A DNA stretch of 64,000 bases from Aeromicrobium sp. Root472D3 (GCF_001426485.1 NZ_LMET01000001.1:2160505-2224504), one strand, 5' to 3'; shown: positions 43,412 through 54,444, numbered from the stretch's first letter. Numbers and translations are program-made. The notes: generated by a model from the sequence alone, not told the origin.

Positions 43412-44514
43412 TGGGTCGCATCAGCACATTCGGTCAGCACCTCTACGAGGGGCGCGTCGCGTTCGACTTCGTCGGACGACGCAAGCTCTGGTACTCCATC
43501 TCGGCGGCGATCGTCGTGCTCGCGGCGCTCGCCTTCGTGGTGCGGGGGTTCAACTACGGCGTCGAGTTCAAGGGGGGCGTCGAGTTCACCGCGACGGTCC
43601 AGGTCGCCAACTCCGAGTCCGCCGACGACATGGTCACGGCGGTCGAGGACTCCGGCGTCGCCGAGGCCGGTGACCCGACCGTCCAGACCTCGGGCGCCGA
43701 CACGATCCGCGTGCAGACCCGGGCCCTGACCCAGGACCAGGCCACGCAGGTCGCGCAGTCGCTCGAGGAGGCCGGCGCGTCCGAGGTCAGCCAGAACCTG
43801 ATCGGCCCGACCTACGGCAAGCAGGTCGCCACCAAGGCGCTGACCGGTCTGATCGTCTTCCTGGTCATCATCGTGATCTTCATCTGGGCCTACTTCCGCG
43901 AGTGGCGGATGTCGGTCGCGGGCATCGTGGCGCTGGCGCACGACCTGGTCATCACGGCGGGCGTGTACGCGCTGTCGGGCTTCGAGGTGACGCCCGCGAC
44001 CGTCACGGGCCTGCTGACGATCCTCGGCTACTCGCTGTACGACACCGTGGTGGTCTTCGACAAGGTGCGCGAGAACACGAAGGGCGTCCTGTCGTCGACG
44101 ACCCGCACGTACGCCGAGCAGGCCAACCTGGCCGTGAACCAGACGCTCGTCCGCTCGATCAACACCTCGATCACGGCCCTGCTGCCCGTCGGCGCGCTGC
44201 TGCTCGTCGGCGCCGGCGTGCTCGGCACCGGGCCGCTCAAGGACCTCGCGCTGGCCCTGTTCGTCGGCATGGCGGCCGGCACGTACTCGTCGATCTTCAT
44301 CGCGACACCGCTGGCCTCGCAGCTCAAGGAGCACGAGCCGGCGATCAAGGCCCAGGCCGCCCGCGTCATGGCCCGCCGCGCGAAGGAGGCCGCTGCGGAG
44401 CCGGTGGCCGTCGCATCGGCCGCCCCGTCGCGTCCCGTGCAGACGACCGGCTCGGCGAAGCGCGCGCAGCCCTCCCGCAAGCCGCGCTCCCAGCGCGGCA
44501 AGGGGGGTTCCTGA
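43411..44514 (+). CDS. secF: Protein translocase subunit SecF
   Basis: A 367-residue membrane partner of SecD. TM1 is at about 27-45, the GVEFKGGVEF motif follows near 50, and the helix with SLYDTVVVFDKVREN is the SecF TM4 signature. The C-terminal 60 residues are Ala/Pro/Lys-rich and probably disordered. Start overlaps the secD stop as TGATG. Confidence 0.95.
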   Translation: MGRISTFGQHLYEGRVAFDFVGRRKLWYSISAAIVVLAALAFVVRGFNYGVEFKGGVEFTATVQVANSESADDMVTAVEDSGVAEAGDPTVQTSGADTIRVQTRALTQDQATQVAQSLEEAGASEVSQNLIGPTYGKQVATKALTGLIVFLVIIVIFIWAYFREWRMSVAGIVALAHDLVITAGVYALSGFEVTPATVTGLLTILGYSLYDTVVVFDKVRENTKGVLSSTTRTYAEQANLAVNQTLVRSINTSITALLPVGALLLVGAGVLGTGPLKDLALALFVGMAAGTYSSIFIATPLASQLKEHEPAIKAQAARVMARRAKEAAAEPVAVASAAPSRPVQTTGSAKRAQPSRKPRSQRGKGGS

Positions 44515-44603
44515 CCCGACCCGTCACCCGTGCGTGACATCATGCTGACGACACCCAGTCAGCGGTGCGGGACGCCTCCGCACCCGTCGCACGAGGAGCG
44601 CGC

Positions 44604-45092
44604 GTGAAGATCTCCCTGGCTCTGGCCGGCATCGTCCTGATCGGCACGTCGGTCGCCGCGTGCACCGGTGGCGACGGGGGGAGCGGCGGCGACGGGGCGG
44701 ACGGCGGCGCCGGCAGCACGTACTGCCAGGACATCGCCGCGGCGAGGCCGACGTTCGAGTCGCTGTCGTCCGGCGACCTGACGAAGCTCGAGGAGGGCTT
44801 CGCGACCTTCCACCGCCTCGCCGACGAGGCGCCCGACGGGCTCGAGGACCAGTGGAAGACGCTCGACGACGCCGCGACGTCCGTCGAGGAGAAGATCAAG
44901 GAGGCCGGGCTGACGTTCGACGACCTCCCCGACATCCAGTCCGGCAAGATCCCCGAGGGCGTCAGCGTCGACAAGCTGACGGCCTTCGCCGCCGACCTGC
45001 AGAAGCTCAACAACTCGGCCTTCGCCGACGCCCGCGCCGACATCTCGAAGCAGGCCAAGGACGTCTGCGACGTGAACCTCGGCGCCAGCTGA
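44604..45092 (+). CDS. Small secreted lipoprotein between secF and apt
   Basis: A 162-residue protein with lipobox SVAAC (Cys20), then a Gly/Ser/Asp-rich linker and a helical domain with two Cys (YCQDIAAARP and KDVCDVNL) that may form a disulfide. It is acidic. I chose GTG 44604 with ACGAGGAG upstream. A 7-bp hairpin (44564-44570 with 44578-44584) precedes it. Function unknown; mycobacteria have a different, larger lipoprotein in this position. Confidence 0.75.
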   Translation: MKISLALAGIVLIGTSVAACTGGDGGSGGDGADGGAGSTYCQDIAAARPTFESLSSGDLTKLEEGFATFHRLADEAPDGLEDQWKTLDDAATSVEEKIKEAGLTFDDLPDIQSGKIPEGVSVDKLTAFAADLQKLNNSAFADARADISKQAKDVCDVNLGAS

Positions 45093-45139
45093 CCCGACCA
45101 CCGCTCACCCCTGACACCCCGACGAACGGAAGGACCCTC

Positions 45140-45670
45140 GTGAGCGAGCTCGACGCCGTGATCGACCGCCTCGTACGACCCATCGCCGACTGGCCCGAGC
45201 CGGGGGTGACGTTCCGCGACATCACCCCGCTGCTGGCCGACCCCGTGGCGTTCGGCGCCGTCATCGACGGGCTCGTGAGCCTGGCCGAGGAGACCGGTCC
45301 GGTCGACGCGGTGCTCGGGATGGAGGCCCGCGGCTTCCTGTTCGGCCCGTCGATCGCCCTGCGCCTCGGCGTCGGCTTCGTCCCCGTCCGCAAGGCCGGC
45401 AAGCTGCCCTCGACGTCCCTGTCGACGTCGTACGACCTCGAGTACGGCTCGGCGACGATGGAGATGCACGTCGACGCGATCCCCCCGGGCGCGCGGGTCC
45501 TGGTCGTCGACGACGTGCTCGCGACCGGCGGCACCCTGCTGGCGGCCGACGACCTCGTGCGCCAGGCCGGCGCGACGGTCGCCGGCAACCTCGTCCTCAT
45601 CGAGCTCGCGGCCCTCGGCGGCCGTGAGCGTCTGGGCGCGACGGGCTGCGGCACGTTGCGCACGTACTGA
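45140..45670 (+). CDS. apt: Adenine phosphoribosyltransferase
   Basis: A 176-residue purine salvage enzyme making AMP from adenine and PRPP. The PRPP-binding motif VLVVDDVLATGGTLLAA is near residue 120, and FRDITPLL and MEARGFLFG are conserved apt segments. An AAGGA site precedes the GTG. Its place before rel is conserved in actinobacteria. Confidence 0.95.
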   Translation: MSELDAVIDRLVRPIADWPEPGVTFRDITPLLADPVAFGAVIDGLVSLAEETGPVDAVLGMEARGFLFGPSIALRLGVGFVPVRKAGKLPSTSLSTSYDLEYGSATMEMHVDAIPPGARVLVVDDVLATGGTLLAADDLVRQAGATVAGNLVLIELAALGGRERLGATGCGTLRTY

Positions 45671-45696
45671 CCCGATCCCTACCGAAACGAGACCGC

Positions 45697-45789
45697 ATGA
45701 ACCCCCACCAGGTGCGCATCGTCGCGCTCGTCCTCGTCGCGATCCTCGTGCTCGGCGCGGCCGCGACCCTCATCGGCGAGCTGGTCTGA
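45697..45789 (+). CDS. 30-residue single-helix membrane peptide
   Basis: A short ORF encoding MNPHQVRIVALVLVAILVLG and then AAATLIGELV, one membrane helix with strong GC3 codon bias. It starts 27 bases after apt and ends before the rel promoter. A GAGA sequence lies upstream at a weak ribosome-site position. Hydrophobic composition and codon use suggest it is real, but there is no family to support it. Confidence 0.5.
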   Translation: MNPHQVRIVALVLVAILVLGAAATLIGELV

Positions 45790-45843
45790 CGCGCGCCGCG
45801 TGCACACCGTCCGACTAGACTGACAAGACAGTGAGGAGAGCGC

Positions 45844-48153
45844 GTGGCTGATCGCATCGAGACCCCGTCGGTCGAGTCGAAGAACACCGACTCGGTCCCC
45901 ACCTCCGCGCGCGTCCGCAACCGCCTCGCCCGCATCGGCGGCAGCAAGGCCGGATCGGTCGACGTCCTCGACCCGCTGTTCAAGGTGTACCGCGCGACCC
46001 ACCCCAAGGGTGAGATCACCGCGATCCAGAAGGCGTACGAGATCGCCGAGCGGATGCACGACGGCCAGAAGCGCAAGAGCGGCGATCCCTACATCACCCA
46101 CCCGCTCGCGGTCGCCACGATCCTCGCCGAGCTCGGCATGACGTCGCCGACGTTGTGCGCGGCGCTGCTGCACGACACCGTCGAGGACACGCCCTACACG
46201 CTCGACCAGCTGACCGCCGACTTCGGCGACGAGGTGCGGCACCTGGTCGACGGCGTCACCAAGCTCGACAAGGTCAAGTACGGCGACTCCGCGCAGTCCG
46301 AGACGATCCGCAAGATGGTCGTCGCGATGAGTCGCGACATCCGCGTGCTCGTCATCAAGCTCGCCGACCGCCTGCACAACATGCGCACGCTGCGCTACCT
46401 GCGCCAGGACAAGCAGGAGCGCATCGCCCGCGAGACGATCGAGATCTTCGCACCGCTGGCCCACCGCCTCGGCATGAACACGATCAAGTGGGAGCTCGAG
46501 GACCTCGCGTTCGCGACCCTGCACCCGAAGGTCTACGACGAGATCGTGCGGCTCGTGGCCGACCGGGCGCCGTCACGCGGCCAGTTCCTCGAGCGGGTCA
46601 CGGGCGAGGTCGAGTCCGACCTGCGCCACGTCAAGCTCAAGGCGACGGTCTCGAGCCGTCCCAAGCACTACTACTCGATCTACCAGAAGATGCTCGTCGG
46701 CGGCCGCGAGTTCTCCGAGATCTTCGACCTGGTCGGCGTGCGCATCCTCGTCGACTCGGTGGCCGACTGCTACGGCGTCCTCGGCGTGCTGCACGCCCGC
46801 TGGAACCCGATCCCGGGTCGGTTCAAGGACTACATCTCGGTCCCGAAGTTCAACATGTACCAGTCGCTGCACACGACCGTGATCGGCCCGCAGGGCAAGG
46901 CCGTCGAGCTGCAGATCCGCACGTACGCGATGCACCGGCGCGCCGAGTACGGTGTCGCGGCGCACTGGAAGTACAAGGAGGACGCCGGCGCGAAGGGTGC
47001 CAAGGGTGGCGGTGGGGGAGCCGACGCCAACGACATGCTGTGGCTGCGCGAGGTGCTCGACTGGCAGTCCGAGACCGAGGACTCCGTCGACTTCCTCGAC
47101 TCGCTGCGCTTCGAGATCAACAATGCGGGCGTCTACGCCTACACGCCCCGTGGCGACCTGATCCAGCTGCCGGCCAACGCGACGCCCGTCGACTTCGCGT
47201 ACGCCGTGCACACCGAGGTCGGGCACGCCTGCATCGGCGCGCGCGTCAACGGTCGGCTCGTGTCGCTGGAGTCGACGCTCGAGAGCGGCGACGTCGTCGA
47301 GGTGTTCACGTCCAAGTCGGTCGACGCCGGCCCGAGCCGTGACTGGCTCGACTTCGTGGCGAGCCCCCGCGCGCGCAACAAGATCCGGCAGTGGTTCACC
47401 AAGGAGCGGCGCGAGGAGGCGATCGAGCGGGGCAAGGACCTCATCGCCAAGCAGATGCGCAAGGAGGGGCTGCCGCTGCACCGCCTCTTCAAGCACGAGA
47501 CGCTGTCGACGGTCGCCCAGGAGCTGCACCTGGCGGACGTCTCGATGCTGTACGCCGCGGTGGGCGAGGGCAACGTCGGCCCGCAGAGCGTCGTCGAGCG
47601 GGTCATCGACCTGGCCGGCGGTCGCGAGGGCGCGCAGGAGGACCTCGCCGAGGCGACGACCCTGCCGGGCATCGGCGCCCGTCGCCCGCGAGCCGAGAAC
47701 CGCGATGCGGGCGTCATCGTGGCCGGCCTCGAGGGCGACGTGCTGATCAAGCTCGCGCGGTGCTGCACCCCCGTGCCGGGCGACGACATCCAGGGCTTCG
47801 TGACCCGCAGCGAGGGCGTCTCGGTGCACCGCACCGACTGCGTCAACCTGCTGTCGCTGCGCAGCCAGCCCGAACGGCTCGTCGACGTCCGCTGGGCGCC
47901 GACGGGCAAGAGCACGTTCCTGGTCGCAGTGCAGGTCGAGGGCCTCGACCGTCCACGCCTGCTGAGCGACATCACCCGGGTCATCTCCGACCAGCACGTC
48001 AACATCCTGTCGGCATCGTTGTCGACCGGTCGTGACCGCGTCGCGAAGTCGAAGTTCACGTTCGAGATGGCCGATCCCAAGCACCTGGGCCACGTCCTGA
48101 GCGCCGTCCGCACCGTCGAGGGCGTCTTCGACGTCTACCGCCTCACCCAGTGA
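45844..48153 (+). CDS. rel: Bifunctional (p)ppGpp synthetase/hydrolase Rel
   Basis: A 769-residue cytosolic stringent-response enzyme. Domains in order: HD hydrolase (about 45-200, with [14 protein letters not shown] and LLHDTVEDT), synthetase (about 240-360, with [12 protein letters not shown] and GVRILVDS), TGS (about 430-490), and C-terminal ACT (about 690-769). Both active sites look intact, so it should make and degrade (p)ppGpp. TAGACT (45816-45821) is a likely -10 box and GGAGAG the ribosome site for the GTG. Its 3' end overlaps the convergent gene by 19 bases. Confidence 0.95.
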   Translation: MADRIETPSVESKNTDSVPTSARVRNRLARIGGSKAGSVDVLDPLFKVYRATHPKGEITAIQKAYEIAERMHDGQKRKSGDPYITHPLAVATILAELGMTSPTLCAALLHDTVEDTPYTLDQLTADFGDEVRHLVDGVTKLDKVKYGDSAQSETIRKMVVAMSRDIRVLVIKLADRLHNMRTLRYLRQDKQERIARETIEIFAPLAHRLGMNTIKWELEDLAFATLHPKVYDEIVRLVADRAPSRGQFLERVTGEVESDLRHVKLKATVSSRPKHYYSIYQKMLVGGREFSEIFDLVGVRILVDSVADCYGVLGVLHARWNPIPGRFKDYISVPKFNMYQSLHTTVIGPQGKAVELQIRTYAMHRRAEYGVAAHWKYKEDAGAKGAKGGGGGADANDMLWLREVLDWQSETEDSVDFLDSLRFEINNAGVYAYTPRGDLIQLPANATPVDFAYAVHTEVGHACIGARVNGRLVSLESTLESGDVVEVFTSKSVDAGPSRDWLDFVASPRARNKIRQWFTKERREEAIERGKDLIAKQMRKEGLPLHRLFKHETLSTVAQELHLADVSMLYAAVGEGNVGPQSVVERVIDLAGGREGAQEDLAEATTLPGIGARRPRAENRDAGVIVAGLEGDVLIKLARCCTPVPGDDIQGFVTRSEGVSVHRTDCVNLLSLRSQPERLVDVRWAPTGKSTFLVAVQVEGLDRPRLLSDITRVISDQHVNILSASLSTGRDRVAKSKFTFEMADPKHLGHVLSAVRTVEGVFDVYRLTQ

Positions 48154-49148
48154 CGTCGAGGAGGGGGTTGCCGCCCCTCGACGAGGGGGTTGCCGCCCCG
48201 GGCAGGCGGCGTGTGCCCCACCGGCGCGCCGACGGCGTGATGCCCAGCAGCGTCCCCAGCTCGTGCTCGAAACGACACGTCGTCGCCGAAGATGCGCTCG
48301 CGGGTGCCGATGACCCACCGCCACCCGTAGAGGTCCGAGAGGTACGTGCGCCGCTCGCGGTCATGCTGCCGATGCCGGTCGTCGGTGTGGAACTCGCGCC
48401 CGTCGTACTCGGTGCCCACGAGGACGTCCGGGTAGGGCAGGTCGATGAAGTACGAGCGGCCGAAGTCGTCGACCACCTCGAACTGCGGTGTCGGGGGAGG
48501 GAGCCCGGCGTCCAGGATGCGAAGACGCTGCCACGACTCGCCGGGTGCCTGCGTCCTGGCGTCGACGACGGCGGCCAGGCTCCGTGCCTGCACGATGCCC
48601 CGGTATCCCTTCAGCCGGGCGACGTAGTCGATCATCTCGTCGACATCGATCAGGCCGGCGTGGGCGAACGCGTCGGCCGCCGCCAAGGCGTAGGGACGGT
48701 ACATGCGGCGCAGCAGGTCGGACGCCGTGCGGAGCGGGGTCGTGACGAACAGGCCGTCGACGTACTCGACGTCGTCGGGGTCGATGATCGCCTGCCGACC
48801 CGAGCTCCCCGGACGTTCGACCCGGGCGGTGCCGTGCCGCACGAGCATGGACGGAGCGAGATCTCGGCGACGTCCGGGCGCGAAGACGTCGAGTCCGCGG
48901 ACCCACGCGGCCGTCTCGTCGCAGACGATCGCGTTGTCGGGCGTGACCAGTGCCAGCGCGCGCAGACGGGTGCGGCGCGAGTCGGGCACCGCGGCATCGA
49001 CGTAGACGTTCCTGAACTCGCGCCGGAGCAGGCCCTGGTCGAGGCGCAGCCTCAGCATCTTCGGGGTGAGCCCGATGGAGGGTGCGTGCTCGGTGGTGAA
49101 CGGCGATCCGTCGTTGATCAGCTCCGGCATGCCGGCATGCAAGCGCAT
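48135..49148 (-). CDS. AbiEi-like/DUF559 nuclease-fold protein
   Basis: A 337-residue protein. The N-terminal part resembles AbiEi-type winged helix proteins ([20 protein letters not shown] and NVYVDAAVP). The C-terminal part resembles the DUF559/VSR-like endonuclease fold, with [20 protein letters not shown] then [14 protein letters not shown]. Such stand-alone proteins are common in actinobacteria; their function is unknown and no partner toxin is present here. The last 25 residues are encoded by flanking tandem repeats and look like an accidental extension. It overlaps the rel 3' end. The start is uncertain (ATG 49148 or 49130). Confidence 0.68.
   Translation of the reverse strand: MRLHAGMPELINDGSPFTTEHAPSIGLTPKMLRLRLDQGLLRREFRNVYVDAAVPDSRRTRLRALALVTPDNAIVCDETAAWVRGLDVFAPGRRRDLAPSMLVRHGTARVERPGSSGRQAIIDPDDVEYVDGLFVTTPLRTASDLLRRMYRPYALAAADAFAHAGLIDVDEMIDYVARLKGYRGIVQARSLAAVVDARTQAPGESWQRLRILDAGLPPPTPQFEVVDDFGRSYFIDLPYPDVLVGTEYDGREFHTDDRHRQHDRERRTYLSDLYGWRWVIGTRERIFGDDVSFRARAGDAAGHHAVGAPVGHTPPARGGNPLVEGRQPPPRRHWVRR
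48157..48200. repeat. Tandem 22-bp repeats, left side
   Basis: Two adjacent 22-base units (48157-48178 and 48179-48200) with core GAGGGGGTTGCCGCCCC differ at two positions. They lie at the 3' end of the nuclease-like gene, just after the rel stop, and match in inverted orientation the units at 49197-49261. Confidence 0.8.
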
Positions 49149-49196
49149 GCTCGACGTCCGGGTCCACGCCGCCGTCCACAGGCGGGCCGCGAGGGG

Positions 49197-49261
49197 GCAG
49201 CAACCCCCTCGTCAGGGGGCGGCAACCCCCTCGTCAGGGGCGGCAACCCCCTCGTCAGGGG
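49197..49261. repeat. Tandem 21-bp repeats, right side, inverted to the left array
   Basis: Three units (about 49197-49219, 49220-49240 and 49241-49261) share CGGCAACCCCCTCGTCAGGGG, read with at most minor change; the second and third are identical. On the other strand this is the core of the left array. They lie between the nuclease-like gene and the DUF349 gene, ending at its stop codon. Confidence 0.8.
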
Positions 49262-50497
49262 TCAGGAGAAGTCGGCCTGGGCCTTCTGCGCCATCTCGAG
49301 GAAGGCCTTCTTCGAGTCGAGGTCCTGCTGCAGGTCCTTGACCTTCTTGGCGTCGCCCTTGGCCTCGGCGGCCGTGAGCTTGTCCTGCACCTCGTCGATC
49401 GCGCGCTGGAGCTTGCCGATCATGTCGTCGGCACGGGCCGACTTCTCGGGATCGGTCTTCTTCCAGACGCTGTCGGTGGCGTCCTTGACAGCCTGCTCGA
49501 CGGCGCGGATGCGTCCCTCGAACTCGCCGATGCGGGCCCGCGGCACCTTGCCGGCGGCCTCCCACCGGTCGGCGATGTCGAGCCACGCCTTGCGGGCGGC
49601 GTCGACGTTCGTGATCGGCAGCAGCTTCTCGGCGTCGGCCAGGATCTCGAGCTTCTTCTCGGCGTTGACCTCGTACTCGGCGTCGAGCAGGCTGTTGGCC
49701 GCGTCGCGCGCCTCGAAGAAGGCGTCCTGGGCCGCCCGGAACTTCTTCCAGAGCTTGTCCTCGACGTTGCGGGGGGCCGAGCCGGCCTTCTTCCACTCCG
49801 TCATCAGGTCGCGGTACCGGCCGGCGGTCGGGCCCCACTCGGTGGACGACGAGAGCGCCTCGGCCTCGACGATGAGCCGCTCCTTGACGACCTTCGCGGC
49901 GTCGCGCTGCGTCGACTGCTCGCCGAAGTGGGTCTTGCGGCGTCGGGTGTAGGTCGTGCGGGCCGAGCTGAAGCGGTGCCACAGCTCGTCGTCGGCCGAC
50001 TTGCTGAGACGCGGCAGCGCCTTCCACTCCTCGAGCAGGGCGCGCAGCTTGTCGGCGCCGTTCTTCCAGTCGCTGCCCGCCGCGATCCTCTCGGCGTCGT
50101 CGGCGATGCGCGACTTCTCGGTCTGCGCCTCGGCGACCTTCGCGGCGCGCTCGGCCTTGCGCTGCTCGCGCTGAGCGTCGATCGCGGGCTGGAGGGCGTC
50201 GAGCCGCGTGACGAGCGAGTCGAGGTCGCCCATCGCCTGGGCGTCGACGAGCTGGCCGCGCACCTTGGTGACGGCCTTGGCGGCGTCGTCGGGCGAGACC
50301 GTTCCGCCCTTGAGGCGCGCCTCGAGCAGCCCCACCTCGGTCTCGAGACCCTCGAAGCGTCGGACGTACAACGACATCGCCTCGGCGGGGTCGCCCCCGG
50401 GCCACTGGCCGATCAGTCGTTCGCCGTCGGTGGTCTTGACGTAGACGTTGCCGTCGTCGTCGACACGACCCCAGGGGTTCGTGGGCGCAGAACTCAT
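49262..50497 (-). CDS. DUF349 family coiled-coil protein
   Basis: A 411-residue mostly alpha-helical protein of DUF349 repeats; Trp-containing helix pairs such as LLEEWKALPR, LMTEWKKAGSAPR and WLDIADRWEAAGKVPR recur about every 70-80 residues. The N terminus starts SSAPTNPWGRVDDDGNVYV. No enzyme motif is seen; the family is of unknown function. TAGACT (complement of 50505-50510) ends 7 bases before ATG 50497, so it is leaderless and a longer frame upstream is rejected. Confidence 0.85.
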   Translation of the reverse strand: MSSAPTNPWGRVDDDGNVYVKTTDGERLIGQWPGGDPAEAMSLYVRRFEGLETEVGLLEARLKGGTVSPDDAAKAVTKVRGQLVDAQAMGDLDSLVTRLDALQPAIDAQREQRKAERAAKVAEAQTEKSRIADDAERIAAGSDWKNGADKLRALLEEWKALPRLSKSADDELWHRFSSARTTYTRRRKTHFGEQSTQRDAAKVVKERLIVEAEALSSSTEWGPTAGRYRDLMTEWKKAGSAPRNVEDKLWKKFRAAQDAFFEARDAANSLLDAEYEVNAEKKLEILADAEKLLPITNVDAARKAWLDIADRWEAAGKVPRARIGEFEGRIRAVEQAVKDATDSVWKKTDPEKSARADDMIGKLQRAIDEVQDKLTAAEAKGDAKKVKDLQQDLDSKKAFLEMAQKAQADFS

Positions 50498-50561
50498 GGG
50501 GCACAGTCTAGGGCGACGACTGCGTGGAGCGCGCCCGCCCGTCTCGCGTACCCTGTCGCAC

Positions 50562-51257
50562 GTGCTTCTCACGTCTTTCCCGGCCGGTCCGCTGCAGGCG
50601 AACTGCTACTTCGTGTCGCGCGGACCGGGCGCCGGCTGCGCGATCGTCGACCCCGGGATGGATGCGATCGAGGGCGTCCGGCAGGTCGTCGCCGAGCACA
50701 ACCTGCGGCCCCTCGCGGTGCTCGTGACGCACGGTCACTTCGACCACATGTGGCACGCGCAGGACGTCGCGGACGAGTACGACTGCCCCGTCTGGATCCA
50801 CCCCGCCGACCGTCACCTGCTGAGCGACCCGATGGCCGCGATCTCGGGCCAGTCGGCGGCGATGCTGCGCTCGCAGCTCGGCATGCACGACCTGCCCGAC
50901 TTCACCGAGCCCGCCGACGTCCGCGACGCCGTCGACGGCGCCGAGATCGAGGTGGACGGGCTGACGTTCACGGTCGACCACGTGCCGGGCCACACCCCCG
51001 GCACGGTGTTCTACCGCGTCGACTACGACGGCCCCGAGGACGTCTCGCAGGTCATGTTCTCCGGCGACTTCCTGTTCGCCGGCTCGATCGGCCGCACCGA
51101 CCTGACCGGTGGCTCCCACGACCAGATGCAGGCGAGCCTGCGCGACCGCGTCCTGCCGCTCGCCGACGACGTCGTCGTGCTGCCGGGCCACGGCGGGCAG
51201 ACGTCGATCGGCCGCGAGCGCGCCACCAACCCCTTCCTCGCCGAGGCCGGCGCATGA
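50562..51257 (+). CDS. Metallo-beta-lactamase fold hydrolase (glyoxalase II-like)
   Basis: A 231-residue metal hydrolase. The zinc motif THGHFDH is near residue 58, further ligands are in [19 protein letters not shown] and PGHGG. It resembles the glyoxalase II-like gene found between rel and hisS in mycobacteria (the Rv2581c type). Substrate is unknown. TACCCT (50549-50554) ends 7 bases before the GTG. Its stop overlaps the hisS ATG. Confidence 0.88.
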   Translation: MLLTSFPAGPLQANCYFVSRGPGAGCAIVDPGMDAIEGVRQVVAEHNLRPLAVLVTHGHFDHMWHAQDVADEYDCPVWIHPADRHLLSDPMAAISGQSAAMLRSQLGMHDLPDFTEPADVRDAVDGAEIEVDGLTFTVDHVPGHTPGTVFYRVDYDGPEDVSQVMFSGDFLFAGSIGRTDLTGGSHDQMQASLRDRVLPLADDVVVLPGHGGQTSIGRERATNPFLAEAGA

Positions 51258-52555
51258 GCAAGAAGCTGTCGGGCTTCCCCGAGTTCCTGCCGCGCGAGCG
51301 GATCGTCGAGCAGCAGGTGCTCGACCACCTGCGTCGCACGTTCGAGCTGCACGGCTTCGCCAACATCGAGACGCGCGCCGTCGAGCCGATGGACGTCCTG
51401 CTGCGCAAGGGCGAGATCGACAAGGAGGTCTACGCCGTCAAGCGGCTGGCCGCCGCCGAGGGCGAGCCCGCCGAGCTGGCGCTGCACTACGACCTGACGG
51501 TGCCGTTCGCGCGCTACGTGCTCGAGAACGCGGGCCGGCTCGAGTTCCCGTTCCGTCGCTGGCAGATCCAGAAGGTGTGGCGGGGCGAGCGGCCGCAGCA
51601 GGGACGCTTCCGCGAGTTCACGCAGGCCGACATCGACATCGTCGGCCGCGACGTCCTGCCGTTCCACTTCGACGTCGAGGTCGCACGCGTCATGGCCGAG
51701 GCGCTCGCGGGCCTGCCGATCCCCACCGCGACGCTGCAGATCAGCAACCGCAAGATCCTCGAGGGCTTCTACCTCGGCCTCGGCGTCGACGACCCGACGG
51801 CCGTCATGCAGGTCGTCGACAAGCTCGACAAGGTGCCGGCCGAGCGCATCCGCGAGCTGCTGGTCGAGCAGGGTCTCGACGGCTCGCAGGCCGACCGCGT
51901 GCTCGCCCTGGCCGAGATCGTCACGACCGACACCTCGTTCGTCCAGCGCGTCGAGGCGCTCGGCGTCGAGCACGAGATGCTCGCCGAGGGCCTGTCGGAG
52001 CTGGCCCAGGTCGTCGAGGGAGCCTCGGGCGTCGAGGGCGTCGTCGTGACCGCCGACCTGCGCATCGCCCGCGGCCTCGACTACTACACGGGCACGGTCT
52101 TCGAGACGCGCCTGCAGGGGTGGGAGCACCTCGGCTCGATCTGCTCGGGCGGACGCTACGACCGTCTGGCCCAGGACCGCCGAACGACCTACCCGGGCGT
52201 CGGCATCTCGCTGGGCGTCTCGCGCCTGCTCGTGCCGCTGGCCCTGTCGGCGTCGCGGTCGGTCCCGTCAGCCGTGCTGGTCGCGGTCGACGACGAGGAC
52301 ACGCGGGCCGACAGCACCGCGATCGCCCAGCAGCTGCGCGCCCGCGGCATCCCGACCGAGGTCGCCGCCAAGGCCGATCGCTTCGGCAAGCAGATCCAGT
52401 ACGCCGAGAAGCGTGGCATACCGTACGTCTGGTTCCCGCCGACCGCAGTCAAGGACATCCGCTCCGGCGACCAGGTCGAGGCCAGCCCCGACACGTGGAC
52501 GCCTCCCACCACCGACCTCACCCCGACGATCCTCTCCAAGGAGCAACTCTCGTGA
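51254..52555 (+). CDS. hisS: Histidyl-tRNA synthetase
   Basis: A 433-residue class II synthetase. Motif 2 is in [15 protein letters not shown], the histidine-specific motifs are [16 protein letters not shown] and SGGRYDRL, motif 3 is [11 protein letters not shown], and the anticodon domain occupies the last 100 residues. Overlaps at both ends (ATGA with the hydrolase, GTGA with aspS) indicate a coupled operon. Confidence 0.96.
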   Translation: MSKKLSGFPEFLPRERIVEQQVLDHLRRTFELHGFANIETRAVEPMDVLLRKGEIDKEVYAVKRLAAAEGEPAELALHYDLTVPFARYVLENAGRLEFPFRRWQIQKVWRGERPQQGRFREFTQADIDIVGRDVLPFHFDVEVARVMAEALAGLPIPTATLQISNRKILEGFYLGLGVDDPTAVMQVVDKLDKVPAERIRELLVEQGLDGSQADRVLALAEIVTTDTSFVQRVEALGVEHEMLAEGLSELAQVVEGASGVEGVVVTADLRIARGLDYYTGTVFETRLQGWEHLGSICSGGRYDRLAQDRRTTYPGVGISLGVSRLLVPLALSASRSVPSAVLVAVDDEDTRADSTAIAQQLRARGIPTEVAAKADRFGKQIQYAEKRGIPYVWFPPTAVKDIRSGDQVEASPDTWTPPTTDLTPTILSKEQLS

Positions 52556-54369
52556 TCCGCACCCATGACGCCGGAAGCCTGCGCACCGAACACATCGGCC
52601 AGCAGGTGACGCTCGCCGGATGGGTCGCCCGTCGGCGCGATCACGGCGGTGTCGCGTTCATCGACGTCCGCGAGGCGTCGGGCGTCGTGCAGGTCGTCGT
52701 CCGCGAGGAGGTGGCGCACCAGCTGCGGGCCGAGTACTGCCTGAAGATCGTCGGCACGGTGCAGCAGCGCCCGGCCGGCAACGAGAACGCCGGCATCCCC
52801 ACCGGCGACATCGAGGTCATCGCCGAGGACGTCGAGATCCTCAGCGCGTCGGCGCCGCTGCCGTTCCCGATCGACGACACCGCGTCGTCGGGCGCCGGCT
52901 CGGTCGGCGAGGAGGCGCGCCTCAAGTACCGCTACCTCGACCTGCGCCGCTCCGGCCCGGCCGCGGCGATCCGTCTGCGCAGCAAGGTCAACGCCGCCGC
53001 CCGCGCGGTGCTCGAGCACCGCGACTTCGTCGAGATCGAGACCCCCACGCTGACCCGCTCGACGCCCGAGGGCGCGCGCGACTTCCTGGTGCCGGCGCGT
53101 CTGCGTCCCGGCAGCTGGTACGCGCTGCCGCAGAGCCCCCAGCTGTTCAAGCAGCTGCTGATGGTCGGCGGCATGGAGCGGTACTACCAGATCGCGCGCT
53201 GCTACCGCGACGAGGACTTCCGTGCCGACCGCCAGCCCGAGTTCACCCAGCTCGACATCGAGATGAGCTTCGTCGAGCAGGCCGACGTCCTGGCGCTGAT
53301 GGAGGACATCCTGAAGCGGATGTGGTCGCTGATCGGCTACGACATCCCGACCCCGATCCCGCACATGACGTACGCCGAGGCGATGCGGCGCTTCGGCTCC
53401 GACAAGCCCGACCTGCGCATGGGCCAGGAGCTCGTCGAGTGCACCGACTACTTCAAGGACACGTCGTTCCGCGTGTTCCAGGCCGAGTACGTCGGCGCCG
53501 TCGTGATGCCCGGTGGCGCGTCGCAGCCGCGTCGCCAGTTCGACGCGTGGCAGGAGTGGGCCAAGCAGCGCGGCGCCCGCGGTCTGGCGTACGTCACGAT
53601 CAGCGAGGACGGCGAGCTCGGGGGACCGGTCGCCAAGAACCTCACCGACGCCGAGCGCGACGGCCTCGCGGCGCACGTCGGCGCAAAGCCGGGCGACTGC
53701 ATCTTCTTCGGTGCCGGCGCCACCAAGTCGACGCGCGGCCTGCTGGGTGCGGCGCGCCTCGAGATCGGCGAGCGCTGCGACCTGATCGACCGCGACGCGT
53801 GGGAGTTCGTCTGGGTCGTCGACGCACCGCTGCTCGAGCCGTCCGGCGACGCCGTCGCGTCCGGTGACGTCGCGGTCGGCGCGGGTGCCTGGACCGCGGT
53901 GCACCACGCCTTCACGTCCCCGCAGGACGTCGACGGCTTCGACGCCGATCCCGGCAACGCGCTGGCGTGGGCGTACGACATCGTCTGCAACGGCAGCGAG
54001 CTCGGCGGCGGGTCGATCCGTATCCACCGCGAGGACGTCCAGAAGCGGGTCTTCGCTTTGATGGGCATCGGCGAGGAGGAGGCGCAGGAGAAGTTCGGCT
54101 TCCTGCTCGACGCCTTCACGTTCGGCGCGCCGCCGCACGGCGGCATCGCGGTCGGCATGGACCGCATCTGCGCGATGCTGGCCGGTGCCGACTCGATCCG
54201 CGAGGTCATCGCGTTCCCGAAGTCCGGTGGCGGCTACGACCCGCTGACCGCCGCGCCGGCGCCCATCACTCCCGAGCAGCGCCGCGACGCGGGCGTCGAC
54301 GCCCAGCCCAAGGCCGAGAAGGTCGCGTCGGGCGAGTCGCCTGACGGCGGAATCAGCCAGGCCGGCTGA
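52552..54369 (+). CDS. aspS: Aspartyl-tRNA synthetase, probably non-discriminating
   Basis: A 605-residue bacterial-type class II synthetase with N-terminal OB anticodon domain (1-115), core with motif 2 [16 protein letters not shown], a GAD insertion (about 290-410) and motif 3 [13 protein letters not shown]. The anticodon domain has RRRDHGG with His where strictly tRNA-Asp-specific enzymes usually have Leu. This His is typical of non-discriminating enzymes that also charge tRNA-Asn for GatCAB amidation. That reading is inference. The C-terminal tail of 30 residues is low complexity. Confidence 0.95.
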   Translation: MIRTHDAGSLRTEHIGQQVTLAGWVARRRDHGGVAFIDVREASGVVQVVVREEVAHQLRAEYCLKIVGTVQQRPAGNENAGIPTGDIEVIAEDVEILSASAPLPFPIDDTASSGAGSVGEEARLKYRYLDLRRSGPAAAIRLRSKVNAAARAVLEHRDFVEIETPTLTRSTPEGARDFLVPARLRPGSWYALPQSPQLFKQLLMVGGMERYYQIARCYRDEDFRADRQPEFTQLDIEMSFVEQADVLALMEDILKRMWSLIGYDIPTPIPHMTYAEAMRRFGSDKPDLRMGQELVECTDYFKDTSFRVFQAEYVGAVVMPGGASQPRRQFDAWQEWAKQRGARGLAYVTISEDGELGGPVAKNLTDAERDGLAAHVGAKPGDCIFFGAGATKSTRGLLGAARLEIGERCDLIDRDAWEFVWVVDAPLLEPSGDAVASGDVAVGAGAWTAVHHAFTSPQDVDGFDADPGNALAWAYDIVCNGSELGGGSIRIHREDVQKRVFALMGIGEEEAQEKFGFLLDAFTFGAPPHGGIAVGMDRICAMLAGADSIREVIAFPKSGGGYDPLTAAPAPITPEQRRDAGVDAQPKAEKVASGESPDGGISQAG

Positions 54370-54444
54370 GCACCGTCCGGACGCGAGTCACCACGGGACC
54401 GTGGTGAACCGCGGCGGCGGGCGGGGCGGAGATAGGGTCGGGGC

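Noticed and set aside
48135..49148. Complete AbiE toxin-antitoxin system
   Set aside because: Only an AbiEi-like N terminus is present, with no AbiEii nucleotidyltransferase next to it; the C-terminal half looks like DUF559.
48157..49261. CRISPR array formed by the 21-22 bp repeats
   Set aside because: Units are directly adjacent with no spacers, sit in two inverted groups about 1 kb apart, and no cas genes are present.
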